20,064 nt of DNA from an uncultured Lachnospiraceae bacterium (GTDB lineage: Bacteria; Bacillota; Clostridia; Lachnospirales; Lachnospiraceae): NCBI GenBank assembly GCA_900555195.1, contig USKC01000016.1, positions 1 through 20,064 of the forward strand, in the 5' to 3' direction. Both the position numbers and the translations under genes were made by a program. The notes under the pieces are model-generated. The model was not told the DNA's origin, did not search any database, and worked only from the letters and a program-made list of their open reading frames with translations. Positions 6,917 through 15,707 of this stretch are shown piece by piece; within the stretch, counting starts at the first letter, position 1, and every line of letters begins with the position of its first letter.

Positions 6917-8795
6917 AAGAAACAACGGCATGTCCCAAAACACGATGAAAACAGCAGCACGGCTGTTGAAATATGTGACCGGAACCTATAAGGTGGAATT
7001 CATCATCGTTGTGATCTGCATTCTGCTGTGTTCTGTGGCGTCGATTTCCGTTTCCTTCTCCATGAAATTCCTTTTGGATGATTACATTCTTCCCCTGGTG
7101 GGCCAGGCGGATCCGGATTTCGGAGGGCTTTATCAGGCGCTGACGGTGCTGGGATGCATCTTTGCAATGGGCATCGTGGGTTCCTATCTTTACAACAGAT
7201 TGATGGTAAAAATCGGGCAGGGCGTTCTGAAACGGGTAAGGGATGAGATGTTCGAGCACATGCAGACGCTTCCCATCCGCTATTTTGACCAGAATACCAA
7301 CGGTTCCATCATGAGCCTGTATACCAATGATACGGACACCCTTCGTCAGATGATTAATCAGTCCATTCCCCAGGTTCTGATGAGCGGGCTCACCATCGTT
7401 GTTACCTTCATCTCCATGCTGGTGCTGAGCGTGCCCCTGACTTTTCTGGCAGTGCTGATGATTATTGTCATGTACTTTGTTGCCAAAATGCTTGGAGGCA
7501 ACAGCGGCAAGTATTTCGTCAGCCAGCAGGTGGATCTGGCGGACGTGACAGGATATGTGGAAGAGCAGATGAACGGCCAGCGCGTGGTTAAGGTATTTAA
7601 TCATGAGAGCAAATCCAAGGAAGAATTCGATGTGCTCAACAACAGGCTGTATGAGAGTTCCTCCAAGGCGCATACGTTTGCCAGCATCATGGGGCCGGTG
7701 ATGGGAAATATCGGCAACATCCAGTTCGTGCTGACTGCGATTCTGGGCGGCGTTCTGCTGCTTACGGGAATCGGCGGCCTGACCATCGGAACCATTGTGG
7801 CGTATCTGCAGTTTACCAAGAGCTTCACCCAGCCCTTCATGCAGGTGGCACAGCAGTTTAACTCCATCATCATGGCCCTGGCGGGCGCAGAGCGGATCTT
7901 CCGCCTGATGGATGAGGAGCCTGAAGTGGATGACGGCTATGTAACCCTGGTGAATGCGAAGAAGGATGCGGACGGAAACATCACGGAATGTGAGGAAAGA
8001 ACGGGGCTGTGGGCCTGGAGGCACCCGCATCAGGCGGACGGAAGCGTTACCTATACGGAGCTGAAGGGAGACGTGCGGTTCTTCGATCTGTCCTTTGGCT
8101 ATACGGACGATAAGATGGTTCTGCATGACGTATCTCTGTATGCGAAGCCCGGACAGAAGCTGGCATTCGTTGGCTCCACCGGCGCAGGAAAAACGACGAT
8201 CACCAACCTGATCAACCGTTTTTATGATGTACAGGACGGAAAAATCCGCTATGACGGAATCAATATCAACAAGATCAAAAAAGCGGATCTGCGCCGTTCG
8301 CTGGGCATCGTGCTGCAGGATACCCATCTGTTTACCGGAACCATCATGGAGAATATCAGATACGGGAAGCTGGATGCCACGGATGAAGAGGTATACCAGG
8401 CAGCGCGCCTGGCCCATGCGGATCAGTTTATCCGCAGACTGCCCGACGGCTATCAGACGAAGCTGAGCGGAGACGGGGAAGAGCTTTCCCAGGGACAGAG
8501 GCAGCTGCTCGCTATTGCCAGGGCGGCAGTGGCGGATCCGCCGGTGCTTATCCTGGATGAGGCTACTTCCAGCATTGATACCCGGACGGAGAAAATCGTA
8601 CAGGAAGGCATGGATAACCTGATGAAGGGAAGAACCGTATTCGTCATCGCCCACAGGCTGTCCACGATCCGCAACAGCGATGCGATCATCGTTCTGGAGC
8701 ATGGCCGGATCATAGAGCGAGGCGATCATGAGGACCTGCTGAAGCTGAAAGGAACGTATTACCAACTCTATACAGGGAAATTGGAACTTTCCTGA
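6909..8795 (+). CDS. ABC exporter half-transporter, catalytic subunit
   Basis: 628 residues, with six membrane helices (about 30-340) and an ATPase domain (about 390-628). Walker A GSTGAGKTT (422-430), Walker B LILDE with E551, and H582 (IAHRLST) are all intact, but the signature is LSQGQ (526-530) rather than LSGGQ. This mirrors the upstream subunit: the intact Walker motifs here plus the VSGGQ of the partner make the single hydrolysing site, while the other site is degenerate. About 30 residues inserted between the membrane and ATPase domains (VNAKKDADGNITECEERTG region, about 348-375) are typical of the larger subunit in YheH/MdlB-like pairs. AAAGGAGG (6893-6900) precedes ATG 6909 by 8 bases, inside the end of the previous gene. 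The gene ends in a two-way terminator. Confidence 0.93.
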   Translation: MNKRNNGMSQNTMKTAARLLKYVTGTYKVEFIIVVICILLCSVASISVSFSMKFLLDDYILPLVGQADPDFGGLYQALTVLGCIFAMGIVGSYLYNRLMVKIGQGVLKRVRDEMFEHMQTLPIRYFDQNTNGSIMSLYTNDTDTLRQMINQSIPQVLMSGLTIVVTFISMLVLSVPLTFLAVLMIIVMYFVAKMLGGNSGKYFVSQQVDLADVTGYVEEQMNGQRVVKVFNHESKSKEEFDVLNNRLYESSSKAHTFASIMGPVMGNIGNIQFVLTAILGGVLLLTGIGGLTIGTIVAYLQFTKSFTQPFMQVAQQFNSIIMALAGAERIFRLMDEEPEVDDGYVTLVNAKKDADGNITECEERTGLWAWRHPHQADGSVTYTELKGDVRFFDLSFGYTDDKMVLHDVSLYAKPGQKLAFVGSTGAGKTTITNLINRFYDVQDGKIRYDGININKIKKADLRRSLGIVLQDTHLFTGTIMENIRYGKLDATDEEVYQAARLAHADQFIRRLPDGYQTKLSGDGEELSQGQRQLLAIARAAVADPPVLILDEATSSIDTRTEKIVQEGMDNLMKGRTVFVIAHRLSTIRNSDAIIVLEHGRIIERGDHEDLLKLKGTYYQLYTGKLELS

Positions 8796-8853
8796 GAAAA
8801 TTGGATCTTTTCCGGAGAATCAGGGGATTTTTCGGAAAATGCAGTTCAGGAAG

Positions 8854-8922
8854 AAGAAACAGGACGCGGCATGTCCGGCTCTTTTGCGCAGGGCCGGGCT
8901 ATGTCGCGTCCTGTTTCTTTTT
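8854..8922. terminator. Bidirectional terminator between convergent operons
   Basis: AAGAAACAGGACGCG (8854-8868) pairs with CGCGTCCTGTTTCTT, with a further stem in the GC-rich middle, and has A residues before and T residues after (TTTCTTTTT to 8922). It ends exporter transcripts on + and regulator transcripts on -. The right arm is also coding: it specifies the last codons (KKKQDAT) of the minus-strand response regulator, whose stop is at 8899-8901. Confidence 0.85.
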
Positions 8923-10194
8923 CCCCGCCGTTTCTGCCATATACTGCTTTGGGGAAACTCCCGTCAGCCGCAGGAAGATTTTGGTGAAATAGGCAGGGGA
9001 ATTGAAGCCGCATTCGATGGAGACTTCCGTGATGCTTTTCTGCCCTTCGCTCAGGAGCCGCTTTGCCCGGTCAATACGGCACAGCTGTATATATTGGATG
9101 ATGGAATAGCCGGTGTAACGCTTGAACAGCCGATTCAGGTAGTCCTTATTCAGATGGGCCAGACCGCTGAGCTGTTCTCTGGTAATGCTCTCTCCCAGAT
9201 GATCCCAGATATATTTTTTGACAGAAGCTACAGCTGTGGTATCAGAGGAGGAGACCGCGGCGGCCGAAGGCAGAATGGACATGGGAACGGGTTCCATCAG
9301 GTCGTAGTCTTCATGGTAGAAGATTTCCTGCGGAAGAGAATGGTAATATTGGGACATGCAGATCAGTTCGTCCGTTGTTTTGGAAAAGGAAACCAGATCG
9401 ACGCCCCTGGCAATATAAGCGGAAATATTATATTTGAGAATCTCCTGGATTTTCTGCATATAATTCCGGCAGACGGCCTGCAGGCGGCCTTCTGTGAGCT
9501 GGTTGCTCATAATAAACAGGATATCCTTCTCCACGGAAACCGTAGAAGCCTCCGGACATAGCTCCGCTGCGATATTTTGCAGATAAAAATAGGAACGCCG
9601 CCCCAAATCTTCAATATACCTCCGGTCTGTTCCGCTGAAATAAACAAGGGTATAGACGCTTTGCGGGCTAATAGGAAGCTGCTGCTTGCCGATTACCTCC
9701 TCTATTTGGCCGGGAACGGAAAAAACATCCTCCCGTATCAGAAGTTCAAAAAAGCTTTGTATCGGGTTTTTCTGATTTTCCACATATTCCCCGTACAGCT
9801 CCAGATGTTTTTTGCGCCTTCTTTCACGCACACGCTGTCCCGCCGCTTTGAGGATTTCCTGAAGCTGCTTATAGCTGACCGGTTTGAGGATGTATTCGCT
9901 CACATCCAGGGAAATGGCGGACTGGGCGTAATCAAAATTTTTGTGGGAGGTCAGCAGCAGCTTTTCCGTGATGCCGGGCTGGCCGTTGACCCAGCGCAGG
10001 AGATCCAGACCGTTCTCCTGGGACATTTCAATATCGCACAGAAGGATATCGATGGTATGCTCATTGAAAATATCCTTGGCCCGGGAAATGTTATTTGCTG
10101 AAAAAACACGGTCAATTTCTGTATATTCCCAGTCAATTGCTTTTCTGATAATCAGGATGATCGCAGGTTCATCGTCTACAATCAGCAGGTTCAT
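8899..10194 (-). CDS. AraC-type response regulator (YesN-like)
   Basis: 431 residues. The N-terminal receiver domain (1-120) has the acidic pair D7/D8, phospho-acceptor D54 in LLCDIEM, T82, and K104 in ILKPV. A middle region (about 120-320) of low conservation follows. The C-terminal AraC domain (about 325-422) has two helix-turn-helix units, around ITREQLSGLAHLNKDYLNRL and ITEVSIECGFNSPAYFTKIF, ending in GVSPKQY. This layout defines YesN-type regulators, which answer to YesM-type kinases and activate nearby sugar-uptake operons. GGGGAGGA lies 7 bases before the start, and the start overlaps the kinase stop (10191-10194), so translation is coupled. The probable target is the importer operon transcribed divergently from 12143; no binding site can be proven from one sequence. 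Confidence 0.94.
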   Translation of the reverse strand: MNLLIVDDEPAIILIIRKAIDWEYTEIDRVFSANNISRAKDIFNEHTIDILLCDIEMSQENGLDLLRWVNGQPGITEKLLLTSHKNFDYAQSAISLDVSEYILKPVSYKQLQEILKAAGQRVRERRRKKHLELYGEYVENQKNPIQSFFELLIREDVFSVPGQIEEVIGKQQLPISPQSVYTLVYFSGTDRRYIEDLGRRSYFYLQNIAAELCPEASTVSVEKDILFIMSNQLTEGRLQAVCRNYMQKIQEILKYNISAYIARGVDLVSFSKTTDELICMSQYYHSLPQEIFYHEDYDLMEPVPMSILPSAAAVSSSDTTAVASVKKYIWDHLGESITREQLSGLAHLNKDYLNRLFKRYTGYSIIQYIQLCRIDRAKRLLSEGQKSITEVSIECGFNSPAYFTKIFLRLTGVSPKQYMAETAGKKKQDAT

Positions 10195-11846
10195 TTTATG
10201 TCCTCCCCGTTTTTGATAAGGATAGTTACCTCCGCGCCTCCGGACGGAAGATTCTGGAAAAAAATGTGCGCCCGGGAACCGTAGAAAAGTTCCATACGTT
10301 GGATGATATTCAGGATTCCAATATGCCTGCCTTCCGTGCTTAGAAAGCTGTGCGCACGGAGGCGGTCAAGGACATCGTCTCCGAATCCCTTCCCGTTGTC
10401 CCTGATAACGAGAATCAGACCATCTTTCCGGGTATGGATGGAGACTTTGATGGCTAAAAGCCGGATGTCCGTAATATTATGTTTGATACTGTTTTCGACG
10501 AAAGTAAGGAGGGAAAACGGCAAGAGAGGTTCATCCCTCAATTCGGTCTCCATTTCCAGGCAGAATCGGATTTTATCCATGTAGCGGATGTTCTGGATCC
10601 GAAGATAGGCGTCGACACACTCCAGTTCCCTGGAGATGGGAACGCTGTGCGAGGAATCAGCCATCAGGTAGCGGAAATATTCCGCCAGCGCCGTCGACAG
10701 GCTCTGGATGCCTTCATAATCCCTTAATTCCGCCATTCCGTAGATGAGGTTCATGACGTTGGCATAAAAATGCGGCTGAAGCTGAAGCGAAAGATAATTG
10801 TTCTGGATCTTCCTCTTTTCCAGTTCGCTTTCATAGCTGTGGATTTTCAGGTCATTAATGGCCTGCTCCATTTCGTTGAAAGTGGTATAGAGCATGGAGA
10901 TTTCATCTACGATCCCCGCATTGTCCAGATGGACGGCCTGACCGTCTGACTGAAACTGAATCATCGCTTCTTTCAGCCGATGGATGGGGTGCACGATGCT
11001 GTGCATCTGCTGGCGGATGGCCAGGGAAAGAAAAAGGACGGCGCTCAGCAGCGCAAAAGGGATGAAGAGCAGGGCGGACTTCGCTTCGCGGAGAATAAGG
11101 GAAGGAGAGAGGAGGTAACGGATTCTGAAATCAGCGGAGGCCAGAGCCAGCGTAACGGATAGTGGGGAACGGCTGCTGATCTGTATATTCCCGGTTTCAT
11201 ATGCCGTCCTGCCATCGTCACCAATGATTTGGAACAGGGCGTTCTGCATGTCTTCAATTCCGGCAAACAGGCTGGAGGGGGAGATGAAAGCGCCGATATA
11301 GCCTCCCTGCGACTGATAAACGTGACCGAGAAAGACATTCTCATCATTTTGATAGATATCCCATTTCTGCGGAAGGTTCTGCGCATGGCTGTTCAGATAT
11401 GAGATGAGCCAGGCGTTAAAGGCGTCTACATCATCCGCCAGTCCGCGGACATCTCCGTCGCAGATCAGGATATCCGCTTCGGGGACGTATACGAACAGAC
11501 GGACAACTTCGTCGGATTCCAGAACGATTTCATAGAGCTTCTTTTTAACCATATATTTGCTGGTCTCTAAGCTCAGCGAATCCGCCTGGGTAAACAGAGT
11601 ATTGTAATAGACGGCATCAGTTCCGTTATTGAAGATAAGGAGTTTGCGGTCGATATAGTCCAGCCTGTAGTCCAGGGTGGAGGCGAAGAAACGGGCGGGC
11701 TCCATATTGGTGTTCCTGATGCTGTCGAGGATCTGATAGGTGGAAAAGGCATAGGCAAAAATGAATATCAAAATCAAAGAACCGTAGCCAAAGGTGATGA
11801 TGAACAGACTTTTGCGGTAAATGCTATTTTTTCCCCGAAAGAACAT
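10191..11846 (-). CDS. Sensor histidine kinase (YesM-like, HisKA_6/PF06580 type)
   Basis: About 551 residues. One membrane helix near 11-35, an extracellular sensor of about 215 residues, a second helix near 255-280, a HAMP linker, then the kinase core. H359 in LQPHFYANVMN is the phospho-acceptor of the PF06580 class. The ATP-binding part has FVENSIKHN (N box) and IRDNGKGF (G1 box). The family senses extracellular glycans, often through solute-binding proteins, and phosphorylates the AraC-type regulator encoded next to it. I prefer the start at 11846, where AAGGAAAAGAGG stands 6 bases ahead; an in-frame ATG 16 codons upstream (11894) has no convincing ribosome binding site. Alanine replaces the usual leucine/tyrosine in the HFLYN stretch (HFYAN), a mild variation. 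Confidence 0.92.
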   Translation of the reverse strand: MFFRGKNSIYRKSLFIITFGYGSLILIFIFAYAFSTYQILDSIRNTNMEPARFFASTLDYRLDYIDRKLLIFNNGTDAVYYNTLFTQADSLSLETSKYMVKKKLYEIVLESDEVVRLFVYVPEADILICDGDVRGLADDVDAFNAWLISYLNSHAQNLPQKWDIYQNDENVFLGHVYQSQGGYIGAFISPSSLFAGIEDMQNALFQIIGDDGRTAYETGNIQISSRSPLSVTLALASADFRIRYLLSPSLILREAKSALLFIPFALLSAVLFLSLAIRQQMHSIVHPIHRLKEAMIQFQSDGQAVHLDNAGIVDEISMLYTTFNEMEQAINDLKIHSYESELEKRKIQNNYLSLQLQPHFYANVMNLIYGMAELRDYEGIQSLSTALAEYFRYLMADSSHSVPISRELECVDAYLRIQNIRYMDKIRFCLEMETELRDEPLLPFSLLTFVENSIKHNITDIRLLAIKVSIHTRKDGLILVIRDNGKGFGDDVLDRLRAHSFLSTEGRHIGILNIIQRMELFYGSRAHIFFQNLPSGGAEVTILIKNGEDIK

Positions 11847-11894
11847 GAAACGCCTCTTTTCCTTCAATTGAAACAGAAATCTGACTGCAGTCAT

Positions 11895-12142
11895 GCAGCG
11901 TCAGTCCGGAACGAAACTTTTGGAACGGTTGCAGAATTTCAATTTTAGAATTATTTTATAATAGCATATTTGACAAAAAGAACACAAGAATAGATCAGAC
12001 GTTTCTCTTTAACAAAACAGACATGTTTTACGGGGAAAAAGGTCTGAATCTGACAAGCATTTGCCCTGAAATGAAATTGTATGGAAAAGATTTTTTTTAT
12101 TACAATAAAAATATCAAATTTATGGAAAAGGAGGAAGATGTT
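11895..12142. promoter_or_regulatory. Divergent promoter region between kinase and importer operons
   Basis: An AT-rich 250-base gap that must carry promoters in both directions. On + there is a perfect TTGACA at 11970-11975, but no good -10 at the correct distance (the best, TAGATC, is 15 bases on). This fits an activated promoter, as expected if the adjacent AraC-type regulator drives it. On -, TATTAT with TTGTGT 18 bases ahead lies within 11950-11990. The importer mRNA would then have a leader of over 100 bases that is T- and A-rich near 12090-12120. I saw no riboswitch fold in it. An upstream in-frame ATG at 12023 exists but is not used, given the ribosome binding site at 12126-12134. Confidence 0.45.
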
Positions 12143-13726
12143 ATGAAAAAGAAGAAAATAGCCGCGCTGTTCACAGCCTTGGCGCTGTTAGTTTCGATGA
12201 CAGCATGCGGCGGCCAGGAAACGGCGACGCAGGGCGCTTCGGAAAGCGCGGGCTCAGGAAACGGCGCTGCCGCTGATACGGCGGAGGCGTCAGGAACGGA
12301 AGGCGAGGGGGAAGCGGATCCGGTGCTGAAGGACGGAGAGATGACGAATCTTGTCATTGTCTTTCCTTCCATCCAGAGCGAAGAGTCTCAGATTGAAAAG
12401 GTGGAGCAGAGACTGAACGAGATTATCGCCCCATATATTGACGCAACCGTTGATATCCAGCTTGTGGAATGGGGAGCGATGAACGATCAGTATAATTTGA
12501 TGCTTTCTTCAGGCGACGACGTCGATCTGATGTTTACGATTGCCCAGGCGAAAAATTATGAGAGCAGGGGACAGCTGCAGCCCCTGGAGGAGCTGATGCA
12601 GACATATGCGCCCACGGTATATGAAGAGTATGCCGATTATTGGGATGCGTTCCGGATTCGTGATGAAATTTACGGCATGCCCACCTTCGCGGAACATTAT
12701 AATAATGTGGGGCTGGTGTGCAGGACAGATATTCTGACGGAGATGGGGATCGAACCGGAAGCCCATGTGACGGATGAAGAGCTGAACGACCTGTTCGCGC
12801 GGGTAAAGGAAAAATATCCGGATATGTATATGCTGACCATGGCTGACGATGCCGGGACGATCATGAAATACTATCCGTTCGTTATGGACTCTGCTTCCGT
12901 GGAGAGCGGCGTTGGAATCCTCCAGAACGAGGACGGTTCCTTTACTGCAGTGAATATGTATGCGTCGGATGAATACCGGGAAATGGCTGAGCAGGCCTAT
13001 GAGTGGCAGCAGCTCGGGTATATCGTTCCGGATGTCAATACGACGGAATCCTGGGGAAACACCACCATTGACCAGGGCAATGTATTCGGCTATATCGCTT
13101 CCGTGAAGCCGGGATACAATATTGAGAAGGGCACGGGCCACGATATTGAGACCAGCCAGATCTATATCAGGGACGGGAGAACAGGAACCGGCAACTACAA
13201 TGTATTCCAGTGGGTGATCCCGACCAACAGCGACACGCCTGAGAAGGCGATGGCCTTCTTCGAACTGTGGCATAATAATCCGGAAATGATGAACCTGTTC
13301 TGCTACGGTATTGAGAATGAAGACTATGAAATCCTTGATGCGGAAAACGGGATCATCGGATACGGCGATAATGTAACGGCTGAAATGGATGGCTGGAGAA
13401 GTGAGTGCTATATGATGAACAACAGCAAGATCGCCTATGTATGGGACGGCAACCCTGCCGATTACTGGGATGTGCTGGAAGCCAGCAATGAAGATGCGAC
13501 CCTGTATCCTTACTTCGGATTCATTTTCAATACGGATAACGTGCGCAATGAGATTACGGCAATCGCCAATGTGACCAGTAAATATGTCCCGATTGTGGAA
13601 AACGGCCTGGCAGATCCTGCTACCACCCTGCAGGAGTTCAACCAGGAGCTGGAGGCTGCGGGAATTCAGAAGATTATAGACGAGATGCAGACTCAGATTG
13701 ACGCCTGGGCTGCGGAAAATAAGTAA
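12143..13726 (+). CDS. Sugar ABC transporter solute-binding lipoprotein (LplA-like, DUF3502)
   Basis: 527 residues. MKKKKIAALFTALALLVSMTAC is a lipoprotein signal with C22 as the lipid-attached residue, followed by a Gly/Ala/Ser/Glu-rich linker to about residue 55. The body is a family-1 extracellular solute-binding protein, and the end (about 440-527, from GFIFNTDNVRNEITAI to IIDEMQTQIDAWA) matches the DUF3502 domain common in LplA/YtcQ-type proteins. It captures an oligosaccharide outside the membrane for the two permeases downstream. Start: AAAAGGAGG (12126-12134) 8 bases before ATG 12143. It is first in the operon and is followed by a stable hairpin (13745-13783), consistent with the binding protein being made in excess. 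The natural sugar is unknown; the neighbouring glycosidase and esterase suggest a substituted plant-type oligosaccharide. Confidence 0.94.
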   Translation: MKKKKIAALFTALALLVSMTACGGQETATQGASESAGSGNGAAADTAEASGTEGEGEADPVLKDGEMTNLVIVFPSIQSEESQIEKVEQRLNEIIAPYIDATVDIQLVEWGAMNDQYNLMLSSGDDVDLMFTIAQAKNYESRGQLQPLEELMQTYAPTVYEEYADYWDAFRIRDEIYGMPTFAEHYNNVGLVCRTDILTEMGIEPEAHVTDEELNDLFARVKEKYPDMYMLTMADDAGTIMKYYPFVMDSASVESGVGILQNEDGSFTAVNMYASDEYREMAEQAYEWQQLGYIVPDVNTTESWGNTTIDQGNVFGYIASVKPGYNIEKGTGHDIETSQIYIRDGRTGTGNYNVFQWVIPTNSDTPEKAMAFFELWHNNPEMMNLFCYGIENEDYEILDAENGIIGYGDNVTAEMDGWRSECYMMNNSKIAYVWDGNPADYWDVLEASNEDATLYPYFGFIFNTDNVRNEITAIANVTSKYVPIVENGLADPATTLQEFNQELEAAGIQKIIDEMQTQIDAWAAENK

Positions 13727-13744
13727 AAGGCAAATGTTTGGGAA

Positions 13745-13783
13745 AGCAAAGGGCTGTTGCGCCATGCGCAATAGCCCTTTGCT
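13745..13783 (+). promoter_or_regulatory. Intercistronic hairpin after the binding-protein gene
   Basis: Arms 13745-13761 and 13767-13783 form a 17-bp stem with one G-U pair and a CCATG loop. No T run follows, so it should act as an RNA processing or decay barrier (or weak terminator) rather than a full stop. This is a known device for producing more binding protein than permease. Confidence 0.8.
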
Positions 13784-13815
13784 GAACAAAGAATATAAAA
13801 ACGGAGAAGACAGGG

Positions 13816-14733
13816 ATGGGAAAACGAAGAAAGAAAAGTTTAAGGAAATACCTTCCGCTTTATATTATGGCGCTTCCGGGATTTCTGTATCTGCTGATTA
13901 ATAACTACCTGCCCATGTTCGGTATTGTGATTGCCTTTAAACGGCTGAATTTCAGGCTGGGGATCCTGGGAAGCCCCTGGGCAGGGCTGGATAATTTTGA
14001 ATATCTTTTTACAACGCCGGACGCTTTCCGGATCACAAGGAATACGCTGTGCTACAATTTCGTATTCATTGTCATCAACCTGATCCTTTCAGTCTCGATC
14101 GCCATTATACTCAGCGAGATCAGAAGCAGACGCAAGGTAAAAGTATATCAGACGGTGATCCTTCTGCCGTATATGATTTCCATGGTCGTGGTAAGCTATC
14201 TGGTCTACGGTTTCCTGAGCGGGGAAAACGGATACTTTAACGCGGTCCTGAAATTTTTCGGGCAGGAACCGATATCCTGGTATACGGAACCGAAATACTG
14301 GCCTTTTATCCTTGTGTTTGTGAATGCCTGGAAAGGCGTGGGGTATAGTTCCATCATTTATTACGCTACAATCATGGGAATCGACAACGAACTGTATGAA
14401 GCGGCGGCTATCGACGGCGCGAAAAAAATGGCGCAGGTCAGATACATTACGATCCCGCTTCTGAAGACCACGGCAGTGACGCTGACGCTGCTTGCCATCG
14501 GCAGGATCTTTTATTCGGATTTCGGCCTGTTTTATCAGGTAACGCAGAATTCAGCCCCGCTGATCGATGTGACCAACACGATCGATACCTATGTGTTCCG
14601 CGGCCTGATGACGCTGGGGGATATCAGCATGTCGTCTGCGGCGGGCGTTTATCAGTCCCTTGTGGGCTTTGTGATGGTAATGGCGGCGAACTGGGTAACC
14701 AGAAAAATTGACAGCGAAAGCGCGCTGTTTTAG
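13816..14733 (+). CDS. Sugar ABC transporter permease (LplB-like, CUT1 family)
   Basis: 305 residues with six predicted helices, the first at about 12-35 (LPLYIMALPGFLYLLINNYL). The EAA loop, YEAAAIDGAKKMAQVRYITIPLL (about 194-216), is the cytoplasmic contact with the ATPase and has the conserved glycine. Sequence and length fit the LplB/YtcP-side permease of polygalacturonan-type importers. GGAG (13803-13806) is 9 bases ahead of the ATG. It forms a pair with the next gene, 11 bases downstream. There is no ATPase gene in this operon; such importers commonly share an MsmX-type ATPase encoded elsewhere. Confidence 0.94.
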   Translation: MGKRRKKSLRKYLPLYIMALPGFLYLLINNYLPMFGIVIAFKRLNFRLGILGSPWAGLDNFEYLFTTPDAFRITRNTLCYNFVFIVINLILSVSIAIILSEIRSRRKVKVYQTVILLPYMISMVVVSYLVYGFLSGENGYFNAVLKFFGQEPISWYTEPKYWPFILVFVNAWKGVGYSSIIYYATIMGIDNELYEAAAIDGAKKMAQVRYITIPLLKTTAVTLTLLAIGRIFYSDFGLFYQVTQNSAPLIDVTNTIDTYVFRGLMTLGDISMSSAAGVYQSLVGFVMVMAANWVTRKIDSESALF

Positions 14734-14744
14734 CGGAGGGAATT

Positions 14745-15635
14745 ATGTATAAAAGTGAAAGAAAAGGACAGATCGTTCTGAATATCGTGATGATCCTCGC
14801 CATGGTCATAGTGATAGCGCCGTTTTTGCTGATGGTGTCGTCTTCTTTTACAGAGGATGATACGCTGATGCAGTATGGCTATTCCTTTTGGCCGAGGAAA
14901 TTCAGCCTGGAATCCTATGCTTATATATGGAACGAAAAAACGCAGATCTTCCGGGCTTATGGCATCACCATTTTCGTGACTGTAGCGGGAACGATCCTGG
15001 GGCTGATTATGACGCTGCTGTACTCTTATGTGCTGTCTAAGCCCAGTTTCCCGGGAAAAACCTTCCTTGCCTTTTATTTGTTCTTCACCATGATTTTTAA
15101 CGGAGGGATCGTCCCCACTTATATTATCTATACGCAGTATTTCCATATCAAAAATACAATTTTTGCGTTGATCATCCCCAGCCTGCTGATGGGGACGTAT
15201 AATGTAATCCTGACCAGAACCTATATACAGACCAATGTGCCGCAGGCGCTGACAGAAGTGGCCAAAATAGACGGGGCCGGGGAACTGACTATATTTACCC
15301 GTGTAGTGCTTCCTCTTTGTAAGCCTATTGTAGCTACAATTATTCTGTTCATTGGCTTGGGATACTGGAATGACTGGATGAACGGCCTGTATTATGTAAC
15401 GGACAGCAGCCTGTACAGCATCCAGCAGCTGCTGAACAATATGATGCGCAACATCGATTATCTGTCCCAAAATTCTACGGGCATGTCAGGGGTTGGAAAC
15501 GCGCTGGCCCAGATCCCGAAGGCTTCCGCGCGGATGGCGATCGCCGTAATCGGCGTGGTGCCGATTTTGATTATTTATCCGTTCCTGCAGAAATATTTTG
15601 TTAAAGGCATCGTAGTGGGAGCGGTTAAGGGCTGA
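14745..15635 (+). CDS. Sugar ABC transporter permease (LplC-like, CUT1 family)
   Basis: 296 residues, six helices, beginning with IVLNIVMILAMVIVIAPFLL (about 10-30). The EAA loop is LTEVAKIDGAGELTIFTRVVLP (about 166-187). The C-terminus, FVKGIVVGAVKG, is the typical end of LplC-type permeases. GGAGG (14735-14739) lies 5 bases before ATG 14745, immediately after the stop of the partner permease. It completes the membrane channel of the importer. I see no terminator after it, so some transcription may run into the glycosidase operon, which also has its own promoter. Confidence 0.94.
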   Translation: MYKSERKGQIVLNIVMILAMVIVIAPFLLMVSSSFTEDDTLMQYGYSFWPRKFSLESYAYIWNEKTQIFRAYGITIFVTVAGTILGLIMTLLYSYVLSKPSFPGKTFLAFYLFFTMIFNGGIVPTYIIYTQYFHIKNTIFALIIPSLLMGTYNVILTRTYIQTNVPQALTEVAKIDGAGELTIFTRVVLPLCKPIVATIILFIGLGYWNDWMNGLYYVTDSSLYSIQQLLNNMMRNIDYLSQNSTGMSGVGNALAQIPKASARMAIAVIGVVPILIIYPFLQKYFVKGIVVGAVKG

Positions 15636-15654
15636 CATAATGCGAAAGAAGAGA

Positions 15655-15683
15655 TTGACAAAGAGGAACCATATCGGTACAAT
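15655..15683 (+). promoter_or_regulatory. Strong sigma-A promoter of the glycosidase/esterase operon
   Basis: TTGACA (15655-15660) and TACAAT (15678-15683) are 17 bases apart, a near-consensus sigma-A promoter. Transcription should begin near 15690, giving a leader of about 90 bases. The only other gene signals between the permease stop and the glycosidase start are the dyad at 15694-15707 and a hairpin just behind it. Confidence 0.85.
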
Positions 15684-15693
15684 TTTCTTATAG

Positions 15694-15707
15694 GTTTAAC
15701 GATAAAC
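15694..15707. promoter_or_regulatory. Putative LacI-family operator at the glycosidase promoter
   Basis: GTTTAACGATAAAC is a dyad with 5-bp arms and a central CG, the usual form of LacI-family operators. It would lie at about +4 to +17 of the transcript, a repressing position. Its reverse complement, GTTTATCGTTAAAC, recurs with a single change in the leader of the lacI-type gene (18921-18934). Confidence 0.6.

Noticed and set aside
6849..8765. 638-codon minus-strand open frame opposite the second exporter gene
   Set aside because: It is the antisense shadow of a clearly conserved ABC protein; its His/Gln-rich translation has no domain.
11921..11934. Possible catabolite-repression (cre) site TTGGAACGGTTGCA upstream of the kinase
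   Set aside because: Only a partial match to the cre pattern, with key TG and AA positions off; not enough to call.
12509..13789. 426-codon minus-strand frame opposite the binding-protein gene
   Set aside because: Antisense shadow of a gene with a clear lipoprotein signal and DUF3502 domain; no ribosome binding site of its own was evident.
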